A stretch of DNA of 64,000 bases from JANYLB01 sp963837715. GTDB taxonomy: Bacteria; Actinomycetota; Acidimicrobiia; IMCC26256; JANYLB01. Shown one piece after another: positions 8,581 through 17,522 of this stretch. A program made the translations under genes and the position numbers. The stretch's first letter is position 1; each line of letters starts with the position of its first letter. Under the pieces are notes generated by a model, which searched no databases, was not told the DNA's origin, and saw only the letters and a list, made by a program, of their open reading frames with translations. Where the stretch lies: positions 1,054,001-1,118,000 of the forward strand of contig CAWIOF010000002.1 in the NCBI GenBank assembly GCA_963837715.1, read 5' to 3'.

Positions 8581-8662
8581 GGAGAAGGAGCGGAGGCGGC
8601 GGACAGTGACAGCGGGCTGTCAGCGGGTGAGCGATCGAGCCGGCGCAGCGGATTCGACCATC
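8581..8662. repeat. Dispersed A/B repeat, copy 1 (reverse orientation)
   Basis: Motif A (reverse of TCCGCCGCCTCCGCTTCTTC type) lies at 8581-8604 and motif B (reverse of GGTCGAATCCGCTGCGCCGG type) at 8625-8662. Related copies occur near 16.8, 38.3, 55.7 and 61.2 kb. This copy fills the gap between convergent GDPD and lepB genes and touches the lepB stop. It may act as a bidirectional terminator or a mobile intergenic element. Confidence 0.7.
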
Positions 8663-9497
8663 AAGACGCTTGCTTGCGTTTGCGACGGGACCAGAGGCTG
8701 CTCACTGCGAAGCACAGCGCGATCAGCGCGACGACGACGAGCACCGGCACGAGGTACGACGGGCCGATGAACGCGAGCCGGTCGATCGGCCAGATCCGCA
8801 CGAAGGCGCGACCGACGATCCCTTCGTCTCGGATGGGACCGAAGTAGGTGGAGTCCTTCGACTGGAGCCGGTTGTCGCCCAACACGAAGACCGAGTCGGC
8901 CGGCACGCGGCCGTCGACGCACCCGAGTTGCTCGGTGCACTGGAACTGGCGCGATTGGGTGCCCTCGGGGAGCCACGGCTCGTCGAGGACCTTCCCGTCG
9001 ATGTAGATCCGACCCTGGCGGCCCGCGATCGTCTCTCCGGGGAGGCCGATGACGCGCTTCACCAGGTCTTTGATCTCGGCGGTGCGCGTGCCCTCGGGTG
9101 CCTCGAACACGATGATGTCGCCGCGGTTGACGTCGTGGAGGTCGTAGCTCAACTTGTTGACGAGGACCCGGTCGCCGATCTCGAGCGTCGGGACCATCGA
9201 CTCCGACGGGATGTAGAAGGCCTGGAAGATGAAGGTCTTCACCACGAACGCGATCACGAGCGCGGCGAGGATGAAGCCGCCCCACTCGAGCGCAACCTTC
9301 CAGAACGGTTTGGCCGGGGGACGTCCGCGCCGCCGCACCCGGTGCGCGGGACCTCCGTCGTCGGCCTCGCCACCGCCGCCTCCGGCGCCCTCACGGCCGT
9401 GGCCGTTGCCGGCGAGGGTCGAGGGAAGGGCGTCGTCGACGGGGACCGAGGTCGACGTGCTCGGCGATCCGACGGGAACGTCGGTTCCCTCGCTCAT
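8661..9497 (-). CDS. lepB: Type I signal peptidase
   Basis: 278 residues. A Gly-rich disordered N-terminus (about 60 residues) precedes one membrane helix (about 70-88). The catalytic motif IPSESMVPTL places the nucleophile at Ser100, and LVKRVIGLPGE gives the general base Lys147. A second hydrophobic stretch lies near the C-terminus, before a basic KRKQAS end. The enzyme removes signal peptides from Sec and Tat substrates on the outer face. It lies downstream of pafC on the same strand, but the 39-base gap leaves cotranscription open. Confidence 0.95.
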   Translation of the reverse strand: MSEGTDVPVGSPSTSTSVPVDDALPSTLAGNGHGREGAGGGGGEADDGGPAHRVRRRGRPPAKPFWKVALEWGGFILAALVIAFVVKTFIFQAFYIPSESMVPTLEIGDRVLVNKLSYDLHDVNRGDIIVFEAPEGTRTAEIKDLVKRVIGLPGETIAGRQGRIYIDGKVLDEPWLPEGTQSRQFQCTEQLGCVDGRVPADSVFVLGDNRLQSKDSTYFGPIRDEGIVGRAFVRIWPIDRLAFIGPSYLVPVLVVVALIALCFAVSSLWSRRKRKQAS

Positions 9498-9536
9498 CGC
9501 CGGCTCATCGACTGGGCTCCACGGCCGGTCATCCTT

Positions 9537-10502
9537 TCACGGTCCCGGGGCTCGCGGTGTACGGGTCGCATCCGAATATCGCGCCAGGATCCGTTGCGCC
9601 GCGCGGGCGGGGAGGTCGTGGAGCTCGGGCGGATCGGTGATGCGGGCACCGGGGCCGACCTGGAGCAGCAGCCGTTCGAGCCATGCAGTCGCGCCGACGA
9701 CGAGGACCACCCGCTGCCCCCCGTCGTCGAGCTCGACGACCGATTCGACGGGGGTGCTCTCGGCGACCCAGTCGGCGCCGGGCGGGAGCACGACCGTCAC
9801 CCGCGTGTCGTCGTCGCCGGCGGTGAAGATCGCCGGGGGTCCTTCGGCATCGTCGAGCACCGGGGTGAACGTCTCGTCGGTGGCGCGGACGGTTCGGATG
9901 CGGTCGAGGCGGAACATGCGGTTGTCGCCGGCCCGGTGGCAGTACGCGTCGGTGTACCACTGACCCACTGCGAAGAACGGCGGACCCGGGTCGATCACCC
10001 GCGTCGAGACGTCGTCGCGGCCGGCCGACCAGTAGTCGATCTCGATGCTCTCGCCCGCGAGCGCGGCGGCGCGGACCTCGGCGAGGAACGTCGGTTCGCC
10101 GATGTCGACCACGAGGTCGACCCCTTCGAGCGCGTCGGCGAGGCGGTCGATCGCGGTGGCGAGGGGTCCGGTGGGATCGGAGCCGGGCACCGCGAGCAGG
10201 GCCCGACCGGCCGCGAGGAGCGCGAGGCCCTCGGGGGGACTGAGTCGCAACGGGCGGGTGAAGTAGTCGGCGAGGCGGATCTCGACCGTCTCCGCCTCGG
10301 GGTCGACCTCGATGTAGTCGCCGGGAGAGTACGGCGGGACCCCGACCATCATCAGGAGCCAGAGATCGCGTTCGAGCTGCTCGACGGTGACGCCGAAGCG
10401 CGTCGCGATCTCCGGCTTCGTCGATCCGGGATGGGCGATGATCCACGGCACCAGCGCGAGCACGCGGGTGAGCTCGTCTTCGGCGCCCTGCCGCGGACTC
10501 AT
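9537..10502 (-). CDS. pafC: WYL-domain regulator PafC
   Basis: About 321 residues from ATG at 10502, whose ATGA overlaps the pafB stop. The N-terminal HTH (WIIAHPGSTKPEIATRFGV, residues 20-38) is followed by a WYL domain; the motif appears as GQWYTDAYCHRAGDNRMFRLDRI. PafBC activates DNA-damage genes independently of LexA in mycobacteria, with ssDNA sensed by the WYL domains. The start at 10502 was chosen because upstream codons lie inside pafB. The overlap implies translational coupling with pafB. Confidence 0.9.
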   Translation of the reverse strand: MSPRQGAEDELTRVLALVPWIIAHPGSTKPEIATRFGVTVEQLERDLWLLMMVGVPPYSPGDYIEVDPEAETVEIRLADYFTRPLRLSPPEGLALLAAGRALLAVPGSDPTGPLATAIDRLADALEGVDLVVDIGEPTFLAEVRAAALAGESIEIDYWSAGRDDVSTRVIDPGPPFFAVGQWYTDAYCHRAGDNRMFRLDRIRTVRATDETFTPVLDDAEGPPAIFTAGDDDTRVTVVLPPGADWVAESTPVESVVELDDGGQRVVLVVGATAWLERLLLQVGPGARITDPPELHDLPARAAQRILARYSDATRTPRAPGP

Positions 10503-11437
10503 CCGGGCGCCGGACTCGACGCGGCGACGACCGACTCCAGCCACGCGACGACTGCCGCACGCACGTCGGGCGGATCGAGGACCTCGGCGTGCTCGAGGTA
10601 CTCGAAGACCAGCGAGCGGAGTCCGTCGACGTTGGTGACGGCCAGCGTGACGACGACCCCACCGTCGGCCTGCCACTCGACGTCGGTCGCGCGGTGCGCA
10701 CGGGCCGCGAGATCAGCGGCACGTCCGGGATCGACCCGGACCCGGACCGGCACGGGATCTCCCCCACCGAGCTGCCACGGCTCCTCGGCCAACTCGGCTT
10801 CGGGGCGGAAATCGTCGGGGACGTCGAAGGCGGCGTCGGCCCCGATGTCGACCGCACCCTCGATCCGGTCGGCGCGGAAGACCCGCATCTGTTCACGATC
10901 CCGGTCGAAGCCGACGACGTACCAGCGACCGCGCTTCGACGAGAGCCCCCACGGCTCGACGTGACGCGCCTCGCCCTTGTAGCGGAAGCGCACCGGTGCC
11001 CGACGGCGAGTCGCCTCGTACACCGGTGCCAAGGCGGGGACGATCGGGAGCTCGGCGATGGTCTGGGCGCGATCGCCCTCGCGCCCGCCGAGCTTCATCA
11101 GGGCCCCGTGCCCGGCGGCGTCGTCGTCGGTGCCGAGGGAGATCGCGGTCACCGCGAGGTGCAGGGCCGCGCTCTCCTCGTTGCTGAGCCCGAGGTCGGG
11201 GAGGTAGTACTGATCCGGATCGACCCGGTAGCGGTACTCCTCGTTGGCGCCGACCTGGTCGAGCGGCACGCCCATCGCTCGCAACGACTTCTTGTCGCGT
11301 TCGAAGGCCTTGCGGGCCGACTCGGTGGCGCCCTCGTAGCCGAGGCTGCGTTCGCTGAGGATCTCCTCCGTGCTGAGACCGTTCCGGCTCCCGAGGAGCG
11401 CGGCGAGCAGGTTGAGCAGCCGCTCCCGTCTGTCCAT
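10499..11437 (-). CDS. pafB: WYL-domain regulator PafB
   Basis: 312 residues from ATG at 11437. The N-terminus MDRRERLLNLLAALL is the winged HTH start, and the WYL core reads WGLSSKRGRWYVVGFDRDREQMRVFRADRI. With PafC it forms the heterodimer that switches on the mycobacterial DNA-damage response. Four tandem repeats lie directly upstream, each with a mini-ORF, so translation of pafB may depend on them. The SD-like GGAG in the last repeat is 10 bases before the ATG. Gene order after pafA is delayed here by three other genes. Confidence 0.92.
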   Translation of the reverse strand: MDRRERLLNLLAALLGSRNGLSTEEILSERSLGYEGATESARKAFERDKKSLRAMGVPLDQVGANEEYRYRVDPDQYYLPDLGLSNEESAALHLAVTAISLGTDDDAAGHGALMKLGGREGDRAQTIAELPIVPALAPVYEATRRRAPVRFRYKGEARHVEPWGLSSKRGRWYVVGFDRDREQMRVFRADRIEGAVDIGADAAFDVPDDFRPEAELAEEPWQLGGGDPVPVRVRVDPGRAADLAARAHRATDVEWQADGGVVVTLAVTNVDGLRSLVFEYLEHAEVLDPPDVRAAVVAWLESVVAASSPAPG

Positions 11438-11692
11438 CTCAGATCGCTCCGCTCACTCGTTTCGCCGCGTCCTGTCGGTGCGGGATCCGTTCGCTCCACA
11501 TGGTCAGATCGCTCCGCTCACGTTTCGCCGCGCCGTCGGTGCGGGATCCGTTCGCTCCACATGGTCAGATCGCTCCGCTCACTCGTTTCGCCGCGTCCTG
11601 TCGGTGCGGGATCCGTTCGCTCCACATGGTCAGATCGCTCCGCTCAGTGGTCGGGCCGCGACCCGTCGGTGCGGGATCCGTTCGCTCCACAT
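11438..11692 (-). repeat. Four tandem 61-65 bp repeats encoding mini-ORFs before pafB
   Basis: Four head-to-tail copies lie at 11438-11499, 11500-11560, 11561-11625 and 11626-11690. Read on the minus strand, each carries an SD-like GGAG, an ATG, and a short frame beginning MWSERIPHR that ends in TGA. The frames are 11692-11630 (20 codons), 11627-11565 (20), 11562-11518 (14, after a 4-bp deletion) and 11501-11439 (20). The stops and next starts are 1-3 bases apart, as are the DUF3866 stop and the first mini-ORF, and the last mini-ORF stop and pafB. This is the layout of a translationally coupled leader. Confidence 0.85.
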
Positions 11693-11694
11693 GC

Positions 11695-12780
11695 TCAGCG
11701 GGATCCTAGGTTCGGACCGTCGATCCGGCTGGCGGCGAGGGCGCCGGCGGCGGCCGCGGCGAGGAAGAGCGCGGGGTCGTCGTGGGCGGGTCGGCCCATG
11801 GAGACGACGTGCAGTCCCTCCGGGCCGAGTGCGTCGAGCACGTCGGGCGGGGCGACGTCGACGATGTCGTGGAGACGGTCGATGCCGGCTCCGGCCAGAT
11901 CGGCACGGATCGTCGCCTCCTGCTCGCCGCCCAGCGTCGGCAGGGCGACAGTGGAGCGGGACCGGCAGGCGAGCCGCAGCGTGGTGAGCGTGTGGTGCGA
12001 CACGCCCCGGTGCCGCGGTCGCGGGTCGGCGAAGGAGACGCGCAGGCACGCGACGGGTTGGCCGCCGAGGCCGTCGGCCGCGTCGAGCACCGGGCCGACC
12101 TCGATCCCGGAGAAGCCGAGTCGGGTTCCGGTGCCCACGATCCCGGGGCCCATGGCGACGATGGCCACGTCGCCCGCGGCAACATGGCGGGCGACCGCGA
12201 GGGCCGAGAAGACCGACACGGCTTCGAAGTCGCCCCCGAACGCGTGGCCGCAGGTGACGGTGGCGTCGACCAGGCTGCTGCTGCGCATCGTGGCGACGAG
12301 ATCGGAGAGCGCCAGCGGGAGCGCGGCGCCGTCGGTCATCACGTAGACGATGCGCGCGTCGGGCGCGAGCCGGCGGATCCCCAGCGCGACCGCGGGGACC
12401 TGACTGTGGAGCGCCGCGGCGACGACCGGCATCCCATCGATCGAGTCGACGTCGACGAGCTCGGGATCGAAGTGCTCCTCGGTGCTGCCGACGTCGGCCT
12501 GCAGGCTCGTGTACCGACCCTTGATGATGTGGCCGGGCCCCTTCTCGCTCCAGGATTCGCGGGCGAGGTTCCAGTGCACGACGTGCCAGCCGCCCGTGCC
12601 CAGGCCGAGCTCGACCGCCGTCGTGTTCACCACCACCCGGTCGCCGACCCCGACGGTCCCGGTCAGCTGGGTGAGGACGTACGCCCGTTCCGGGCCGTCG
12701 CCGAAGTCGACCCGGACGCGCTGCAGCCCGACGCGCTCCTCGAGCAGCTCGACCACGTCTCCGGTTCGGAAGGACGGCAC
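11695..12780 (-). CDS. DUF3866 family protein
   Basis: 361 residues. The sequence matches the actinobacterial DUF3866 family: an N-terminal region with PSFRTGDVVELLEERVGLQRVRV, a central NTTAVELGLGTGG, GHIIKGRYTSLQ, and a second half rich in Ala/Gly with MGPGIVGTGTRLGFSGIEVG. The biochemical role is not known. In other actinobacteria the gene often lies near pafA/pafB. The stop is 3 bases upstream of the first pafB repeat, suggesting one transcript. Confidence 0.85.
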   Translation of the reverse strand: MPSFRTGDVVELLEERVGLQRVRVDFGDGPERAYVLTQLTGTVGVGDRVVVNTTAVELGLGTGGWHVVHWNLARESWSEKGPGHIIKGRYTSLQADVGSTEEHFDPELVDVDSIDGMPVVAAALHSQVPAVALGIRRLAPDARIVYVMTDGAALPLALSDLVATMRSSSLVDATVTCGHAFGGDFEAVSVFSALAVARHVAAGDVAIVAMGPGIVGTGTRLGFSGIEVGPVLDAADGLGGQPVACLRVSFADPRPRHRGVSHHTLTTLRLACRSRSTVALPTLGGEQEATIRADLAGAGIDRLHDIVDVAPPDVLDALGPEGLHVVSMGRPAHDDPALFLAAAAAGALAASRIDGPNLGSR

Positions 12781-12789
12781 CGGGTGAGG

Positions 12790-13485
12790 CTACCGACGCG
12801 ACGACAGGAGACCGAGGAGCCCCGGCAGGTCGCGCATGTCGTGGAACACCACGGTGTCGGGCCCGACGAGGCGCTCCGCCGGTGTGACTCCCCCGCCGAA
12901 CCCGAAGACCTGCATCCCGGCGGCCCGTCCCGCGGCGACGCCGTGGGCGCTGTCTTCCACGACCGCGCACACCGACGGATCGAAGCCCATCCGGTCGGCT
13001 GCGTGCAGGAACACGTCGGGTGCCGGCTTGCCGTTCGCGACGTCTTCGACGCTGTAGATGCGCTCGTCGAAGTGGTGGCGCAGCCCGGTGAGCTCGAGCG
13101 AACGACGGATGCTGCGATGGCTGCTGCTCGACGCGACGCAGATCGGGAGCTCGGGATGCTCGGTGGCGATGTGGTCGAGGGTGTCGGTGATCCCGTCGAC
13201 GGCGACGAGCTCGGCGGTGAACGCCTCCTCGTAGAGCGGACGGAACTCTTCCTCCCAGCCCGGCGGTAGGGGGCGACCGATCGCGGTCTCGATCTCGGAG
13301 ACCATGAAGTCGTGCGGACGACCGACGAAGCGCTCGATGATCTCCTCCTCGCTGAGTGGCCAGCCCAGGCGTTCGAGCATGACGGCATCGACCCGGATCG
13401 CGATCGGCTCGCTGTCGACGAGCACGCCGTCGCAGTCGAAGATGACGAGCTCGAACGAGCGACGCGCGAGGGGCGGGCTGGTCAC
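12790..13485 (-). CDS. HAD-superfamily phosphatase (beta-phosphoglucomutase type)
   Basis: 231 residues. The nucleophile motif FDCDGVLVDSEP lies near residue 15, the Ser/Thr motif VASSSS in the middle, and the Lys/acidic motifs NGKPAPD and VVEDSAHG later. The helical cap after motif I is typical of the beta-PGM/phosphoglycolate phosphatase branch. Substrate unknown; small phosphosugars are usual. The stop overlaps neighbours closely, so it probably forms one unit with the hydrolase upstream and DUF3866 downstream. Confidence 0.88.
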   Translation of the reverse strand: MTSPPLARRSFELVIFDCDGVLVDSEPIAIRVDAVMLERLGWPLSEEEIIERFVGRPHDFMVSEIETAIGRPLPPGWEEEFRPLYEEAFTAELVAVDGITDTLDHIATEHPELPICVASSSSHRSIRRSLELTGLRHHFDERIYSVEDVANGKPAPDVFLHAADRMGFDPSVCAVVEDSAHGVAAGRAAGMQVFGFGGGVTPAERLVGPDTVVFHDMRDLPGLLGLLSSRR

Positions 13486-14156
13486 GGCAGTTGCTCCAGG
13501 AGTCGGTCGAGCGCGGCCGCGGTCTCAGTCAGGTCGGGTCGCGATGTCGAGGTGCGAACCGTCGACGCGCGCCGACGGTCCAGCCCCGGGCCCGCGCCTC
13601 CTCCGCGTCCCCGTCGTAGGCCGGACTCAGCCGCAGGTAGGCGCAGGGCGTGTCGGGCCACCCCACCGGAACCGCCACCTCGGAGCGGAAGAAGGCGAGC
13701 GGGAGGCGGCGCATCTCGGTCCGCATGCCATCGGCGGTCGAGGGCTGCGGTGCCAGGGCCGCGAAGGCCTCCTCGCCCCACCACTGCGACCACCGGGGAA
13801 CCACTCCGTCGACGGCGAGCGACTCGAGGAACTCGAGCATCTCGGGTTCGGCCATCGGCGTGGATCCGACGCGGTTCGGGAGGCGGGCGTCGAGGAACAC
13901 GGCACCCGCGACCCGGCCCCCGGCCGTTGCGGCGATCGCGGGGACCAAGCGGACCGGCGCCGCTGTGTGCGATCACCACCGAACCGTCGGCGACACCGGC
14001 CGCTGCCGCCGCGACGTGTTCGGCGACCGAGCCGGCGTCGGTGAGCGAGGGCACGATGCAGATCCAGCCGAGCCCGCTCAGGGCCCGAGCCGTCGCCTGC
14101 ACCGAAGCCGGACCGAGCACGGGACTGTGGACGAGCACCAGGCTCGGACGCGTCAC
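13482..14156 (-). CDS. Alpha/beta-hydrolase-like protein with several frameshifts
   Basis: The frame starts MTRPSLVLVHSPVLGP and runs to VVIAHSGAGPL near residue 70, a nucleophile elbow (HSGAG). It breaks near 13960. The second frame continues VPAIAATAGGRVAGAVFLDARLP to YLRLSPAYDGDAEEA and breaks near 13570, where DGSHLDIATRPD (catalytic His region) appears in a third frame, then again near 13530 before the end ETAAALDRLLEQLP. Joining the pieces gives a plausible 220-residue hydrolase with Ser and His in place. Three sequence errors are more likely than a decayed gene. The substrate is unknown. Confidence 0.6.
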   Translation of the reverse strand: MTRPSLVLVHSPVLGPASVQATARALSGLGWICIVPSLTDAGSVAEHVAAAAAGVADGSVVIAHSGAGPLGPRDRRNGRGPGRGCRVPRRPPPEPRRIHADGRTRDARVPRVARRRRSGSPVVAVVGRGGLRGPGTAALDRRWHADRDAPPPARLLPLRGGGSGGVARHALRLPAAESGLRRGRGGGAGPGLDRRRASTVRTSTSRPDLTETAAALDRLLEQLP

Positions 14157-14184
14157 GGGGCCGCCCCCAACTGGAACGCCTGAG

Positions 14185-15544
14185 TCACAGGCTGGCGATC
14201 AACCGCTCGACGCGCTCGTCCTTCGCCTTGAAGGGGTCCTTGCAGAGGACGGTGCGCTGGGCCTGGTCGTTCAGCTTCAGGTGGACCCAGTCGACCGTGT
14301 AGTCGCGCTTGCGTTCCTTCGCCCGTTTGATGAACGCACCCCGCAGCTTCGCCCGGGTGGTCTGCGGCGGCGTGGTGACGGCTTCGTCGATCTGCGAATC
14401 GAGCGCGGTGCGGTCGACCTTCCCCCGCCGCTGCAGGAGGTAGTAGAGGGATCGGCTCCGGGTGACGTCGTGGTACGCGAGGTCGACGAGCGCGACGCGA
14501 GGGTGGGTCAGCGGCACGTCGTGGCGTTCGCGGAACGCCTCGAGCAGGTGGTACTTGATCACCCAGTCGACCTCGGTCGAGAGCTGGAGCGGGTCCTTCT
14601 CGAGGTGGGTCATGCAGTGCTCCCACATCTCGAGCGCCTGCTGCTCGAGGGGCGAGAGGCCGCGCCGCTTCGCGAACCGCTGGGCGCGGGTCAGGTACTC
14701 GGCCTGGATGTCGACCGCGGAGAGCTCCCGTCCGTTCGCGAGGCGGACCTTGCGGCGACAGGTGGTGTCGTGGCTGATCTCGCGGATGGCGCGGATCGGG
14801 TTCTCGAGGGTGAGGTCGCGCCACGGGCTCCCCTCCTCCTCCAACATGCGCAGCACGATCGACGTCGCCCCGACCTTCAGGAACGTCGAGTACTCGCTCA
14901 TGTTCGAGTCGCCCACGATCACGTGGAGCCGACGGAAGCGCTCGGCATCGGCGTGGGGTTCGTCGCGGGTGTTGATGATCGGGCGCGACCGGGTCGTGGC
15001 GCTCGAGACGCCCTCCCAGATGTGCTCGGCCCGCTGGCTGACGCAGTACATCGCGCCCCGTGCGGTCTGGAGCACCTTGCCGGCGCCGGCGTAGATCTGC
15101 CGGGTCACCAGGAACGGGATGAGGACGTCGGTGAACTTCGCGAAGTCGCCGTCGCGCTCGACGAGGTAGTTCTCGTGACAGCCGTAGCGAGTTGCCGGCG
15201 GAGTCGGTGTTGTTCTTGAACAGGTAGACCTCGCCGCGGATCCCCTCCTCGCGCAACCGCTGCTCGGCGCTCTGCACGAGCCCTTCGAGGATCCGTTCGC
15301 CGGCCTTGTCGTGCACGACGAGGTCGGCGATCGAGTCGCACTCCGGCGTGGCGTACTCGGGGTGACTGCCGACGTCGAGGTAGAGGCGGGCACCGTTCTC
15401 GAGGAACACGTTGCTCGAACGTCCCCACGACACGACGCGGCGGAACAGGTAGCGGGCGACCTCGTCGGGGCTGAGCCGCCGCTGGCCGCGCAGCGTGCAC
15501 GTGACGCCGTACTCGTTCTCGAGGCCGAAGATGCGCCGCTCCAC
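14185..15544 (-). CDS. pafA: Pup-protein ligase PafA, frameshifted near 15187
   Basis: About 452 residues from GTG at 15544 if one base is dropped near 15187. The N-terminus RRIFGLENEYGVTC, the SHPEYATPEC loop and NTRDEPHAD are hallmarks of the PafA/Dop carboxylate-amine ligase fold (glutamine synthetase-like). PafA attaches the C-terminal glutamate of Pup to target lysines using ATP. The break splits NNTDSAGNS from YGCHENYLVERDGD, both fully conserved, with an extra C in AACTCGCTACGG. I treat it as sequence error. The paralogue dop lies 5 kb upstream. Confidence 0.9.
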
Positions 15545-15599
15545 CGGGTCAGTCTACGGCCGCCCGGCCTGTCCCCAGACCGGGTCTCGAGCACCGCAC

Positions 15600-16161
15600 T
15601 CAGGACAAGAGCGGGCGGCAGGCCTTGACCGAGCGCTCGGCCTTCACCAGGTCGCCGTCGGCGTCGAGGCGGTTGATGCGGTCGAGGGCATCACCGAACG
15701 ACGCGAACCCCTCGCTGAGGCGGGCGTTGGCCGCCTCGATGCCGGTCTGGAACGCGGTGCCGTCGTCGACCGGGAGCGCGTCGACCGCGGTCCGGGCGTC
15801 GGCGATCGCGTCCTGCACCGCGGCGGTGCCGTCGTCGAGGGTGCGGACCGCCTCGCTGCTTGGCGTCGATCGCGGGCGCCCCGGCCCTCCGGAGCTCCCG
15901 GATGAGCCGGTCGGTCGAAGCGGTCGCATCCTCGAGGTACTGCGCGAGGCGGGCCTTCGCCGCGGTCGTGTCGAGGTTCGGGGTCTTCAGGTACTCCTGC
16001 AGCGCTTCGCTGCTCGAAGTCGTCGCGGCCTGCCACGTGTCGAGGCTCGTGCAGAAGGTCTTCGCCCACCGTCGGTTCTCGGCCTCGTCGTCGGATCCGC
16101 CGCACGCGGCGGCGCCGACGGTCAGCACGCAGATGACCGCGATGCACTTGATGGAACGCAT
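15600..16161 (-). CDS. Lipoprotein of unknown function, frameshifted near 15858
   Basis: Starts MRSIKCIAVICVLTVGAAAC: a signal peptide with a lipobox (A-A-A-C) and lipidated cysteine near residue 20, then GGSDDEAENRRWAKTF. The remainder is helical with a repeated pattern of hydrophobic residues. An extra C near 15858 splits the frame between AIDAK and SEAVRTLDDGTAAVQDAI. The corrected length is about 186 residues. It lies downstream of prcA and upstream of pafA, divergent from the DinB-like gene. Possibly a membrane-anchored coiled-coil protein; no family recognised. Confidence 0.65.
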
Positions 16162-16243
16162 GGGACTGACCTCGGTTCGACGGCCCTCGCGTCGGCGCAC
16201 CGGCACCCGCCTTGAGCCGGCGCTCGGTCGTAGGCTGGCGCCG

Positions 16244-16804
16244 ATGGTGATTCCGGTGGTGCATCTGATGGCGGTCTGTCCGGTATGCGGCGTCGACGAA
16301 GCGGCGATCTCGGTTCGCCGACGCCACCGACGCGATCCGAACGTTCCCGCGCCGCTACCGCGAGGCCCTCGCCGACGTCCCCGACGACCTCCTGCCGCGT
16401 GCAACCGGATCCCGGCACGCTGGTCGATGCTCGGGTACGCCGTCCACGCCCGGGAGGTACTCGAACTGCTCGCGGGTTCGCTCCCCGTCGTGCTCAACGC
16501 GTCGGCGCCGGCGTTCCCGCCGATCGACGTCGACGATGTCGCGACCGAGTCGGCCCGCGTGGGTGCTCAACCACGATCTCGCGCTGGCCGGGATCGCCGC
16601 CGTCGTGCGACCGACCTCGTCGAGCAGATCGCCGCGGTCCCGCTCGCGGCGTGGGACCGGCCGTTCACCATCGGCGACGACGCGCACACCGCGATCTGGA
16701 TCCCCCGTCACGCGGCGCACGAGGGCGCGCACCACCTCCGCGACATCGCCCGGGTCCGTGACGGCGATCGAGAAGAAGCGAGCCGTGGACAGGAACGCGG
16801 CTGA
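16244..16804 (+). CDS. DinB/DUF664-like protein with several frame breaks
   Basis: Frame pieces read MVIPVVHLMAVCPVCGVDEAA, then FADATDAIRTFPRRYREALADVP, then WSMLGYAVHAREVLELLAGS, then WVLNHDLALAGIA and finally DLVEQIAAVPLAAWDRPF and RHAAHEGAHHLRDIARV. The HAxE and HEGAHH histidines fit the metal site of DinB-like four-helix proteins. Breaks fall near 16310, 16410, 16560 and 16605. The corrected product would be about 185 residues. It is the only plus-strand gene in the proteasome block. Function unknown; thiol transfer is typical of the superfamily. Confidence 0.55.
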   Translation: MVIPVVHLMAVCPVCGVDEAAISVRRRHRRDPNVPAPLPRGPRRRPRRPPAACNRIPARWSMLGYAVHAREVLELLAGSLPVVLNASAPAFPPIDVDDVATESARVGAQPRSRAGRDRRRRATDLVEQIAAVPLAAWDRPFTIGDDAHTAIWIPRHAAHEGAHHLRDIARVRDGDREEASRGQERG

Positions 16805-16807
16805 GCC

Positions 16808-16840
16808 GTGGGCGATCGGCCGGCGGAGCGGATTCAGATC
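16808..16840. repeat. Dispersed B repeat, copy 2 (partial, reverse)
   Basis: GATCGGCCGGCGGAGCGGATTC and flanks match motif B in reverse. It fills the gap between the convergent DinB-like gene and prcA and runs into the prcA stop codon. Motif A is absent here. The position at converging 3' ends is the same as for other copies. Confidence 0.6.
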
Positions 16841-17522
16841 AGGCGCTGAGCGCGGCGAGCTCGTCGCCCTTGAGGCGCCGGAACGCACGGTCGGGAGCGG
16901 CCCGCTCGAGGAACGCGACCTCGAGGGCTTCGGCCGCGACCGGATCCTGCCCCTCGGGTGCGAGCACGCGGGCGCCGAGGCGCACGGCCTCACCGACCGA
17001 GATGCCCTCGGCGTAGTCGCGTTCGCAGGACCTCGGTGATGGCCTCGGCCTGACCACCGAGCACCGTGAAGCCCTCTTCGTCCATCATCACGCCGTCGTA
17101 GAGGATGTGGAACAGCTGGTCGTCGGCCTGGGTGCGCGCCGACCTCGGCGACGAGGATCTCGACCTCGTACGGCTTCATCTCGTGGGTGAAGACCTGGCC
17201 CAGCGTCTGGGCGTAGGCGTTGGCGAGTCCCCGCGCGCTCACGTCTTCGCGGGAGTACTGGAAGCCCTTCAGGTCGGCGAGGCGGACCCCGGCGATCTTC
17301 AGCATCTGGAACTCGTTGTACTTGCCCGACCGCCGCGAACGCGATCCGGTCGTAGATCTCGCTGATCTTGTAGAGGGTGCGGCTCGGGTTCTCGGCCACG
17401 ATCACGATGCCGTCGGTGCACTCGAGGCCGACGAGGCTGCGTCCGCGGGCGATCCCCTTCCGGGCGTAGTCGGCCCGGTCCTTCATCACCTGTTCGGGCG
17501 AGACGTAGAACGGCTGGCTCAT
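16839..17522 (-). CDS. prcA: Proteasome alpha subunit PrcA, three frameshifts
   Basis: Starts MSQPFYVSPEQVMKDRADYARKG, the gate-forming N-terminus of the alpha ring, and continues RSLVGLECTDGIVIVAENPSR. Extra bases near 17327, 17143 and 17028 split it, but the pieces (KYNEFQMLKIAGVRLADLKG, EILVAEVG, LLGGQ-type stretch, YAEGISVGEAVRLG) join into about 227 residues with the normal alpha-subunit order. It forms the outer rings of the 20S core and docks ARC. The ATG overlaps the prcB stop (ATGA). Errors are the likely cause, since all segments are conserved. Confidence 0.88.

Noticed and set aside
11438..11692. A CRISPR array
   Set aside because: The four units are direct, long (61-65 bp) and adjacent without unique spacers, and no cas genes are near. 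They are a tandem duplication.
17088..17522. Programmed frameshifting in prcA
   Set aside because: Three breaks lie at unrelated sites without slippery heptamers or pseudoknot features. Error is simpler.
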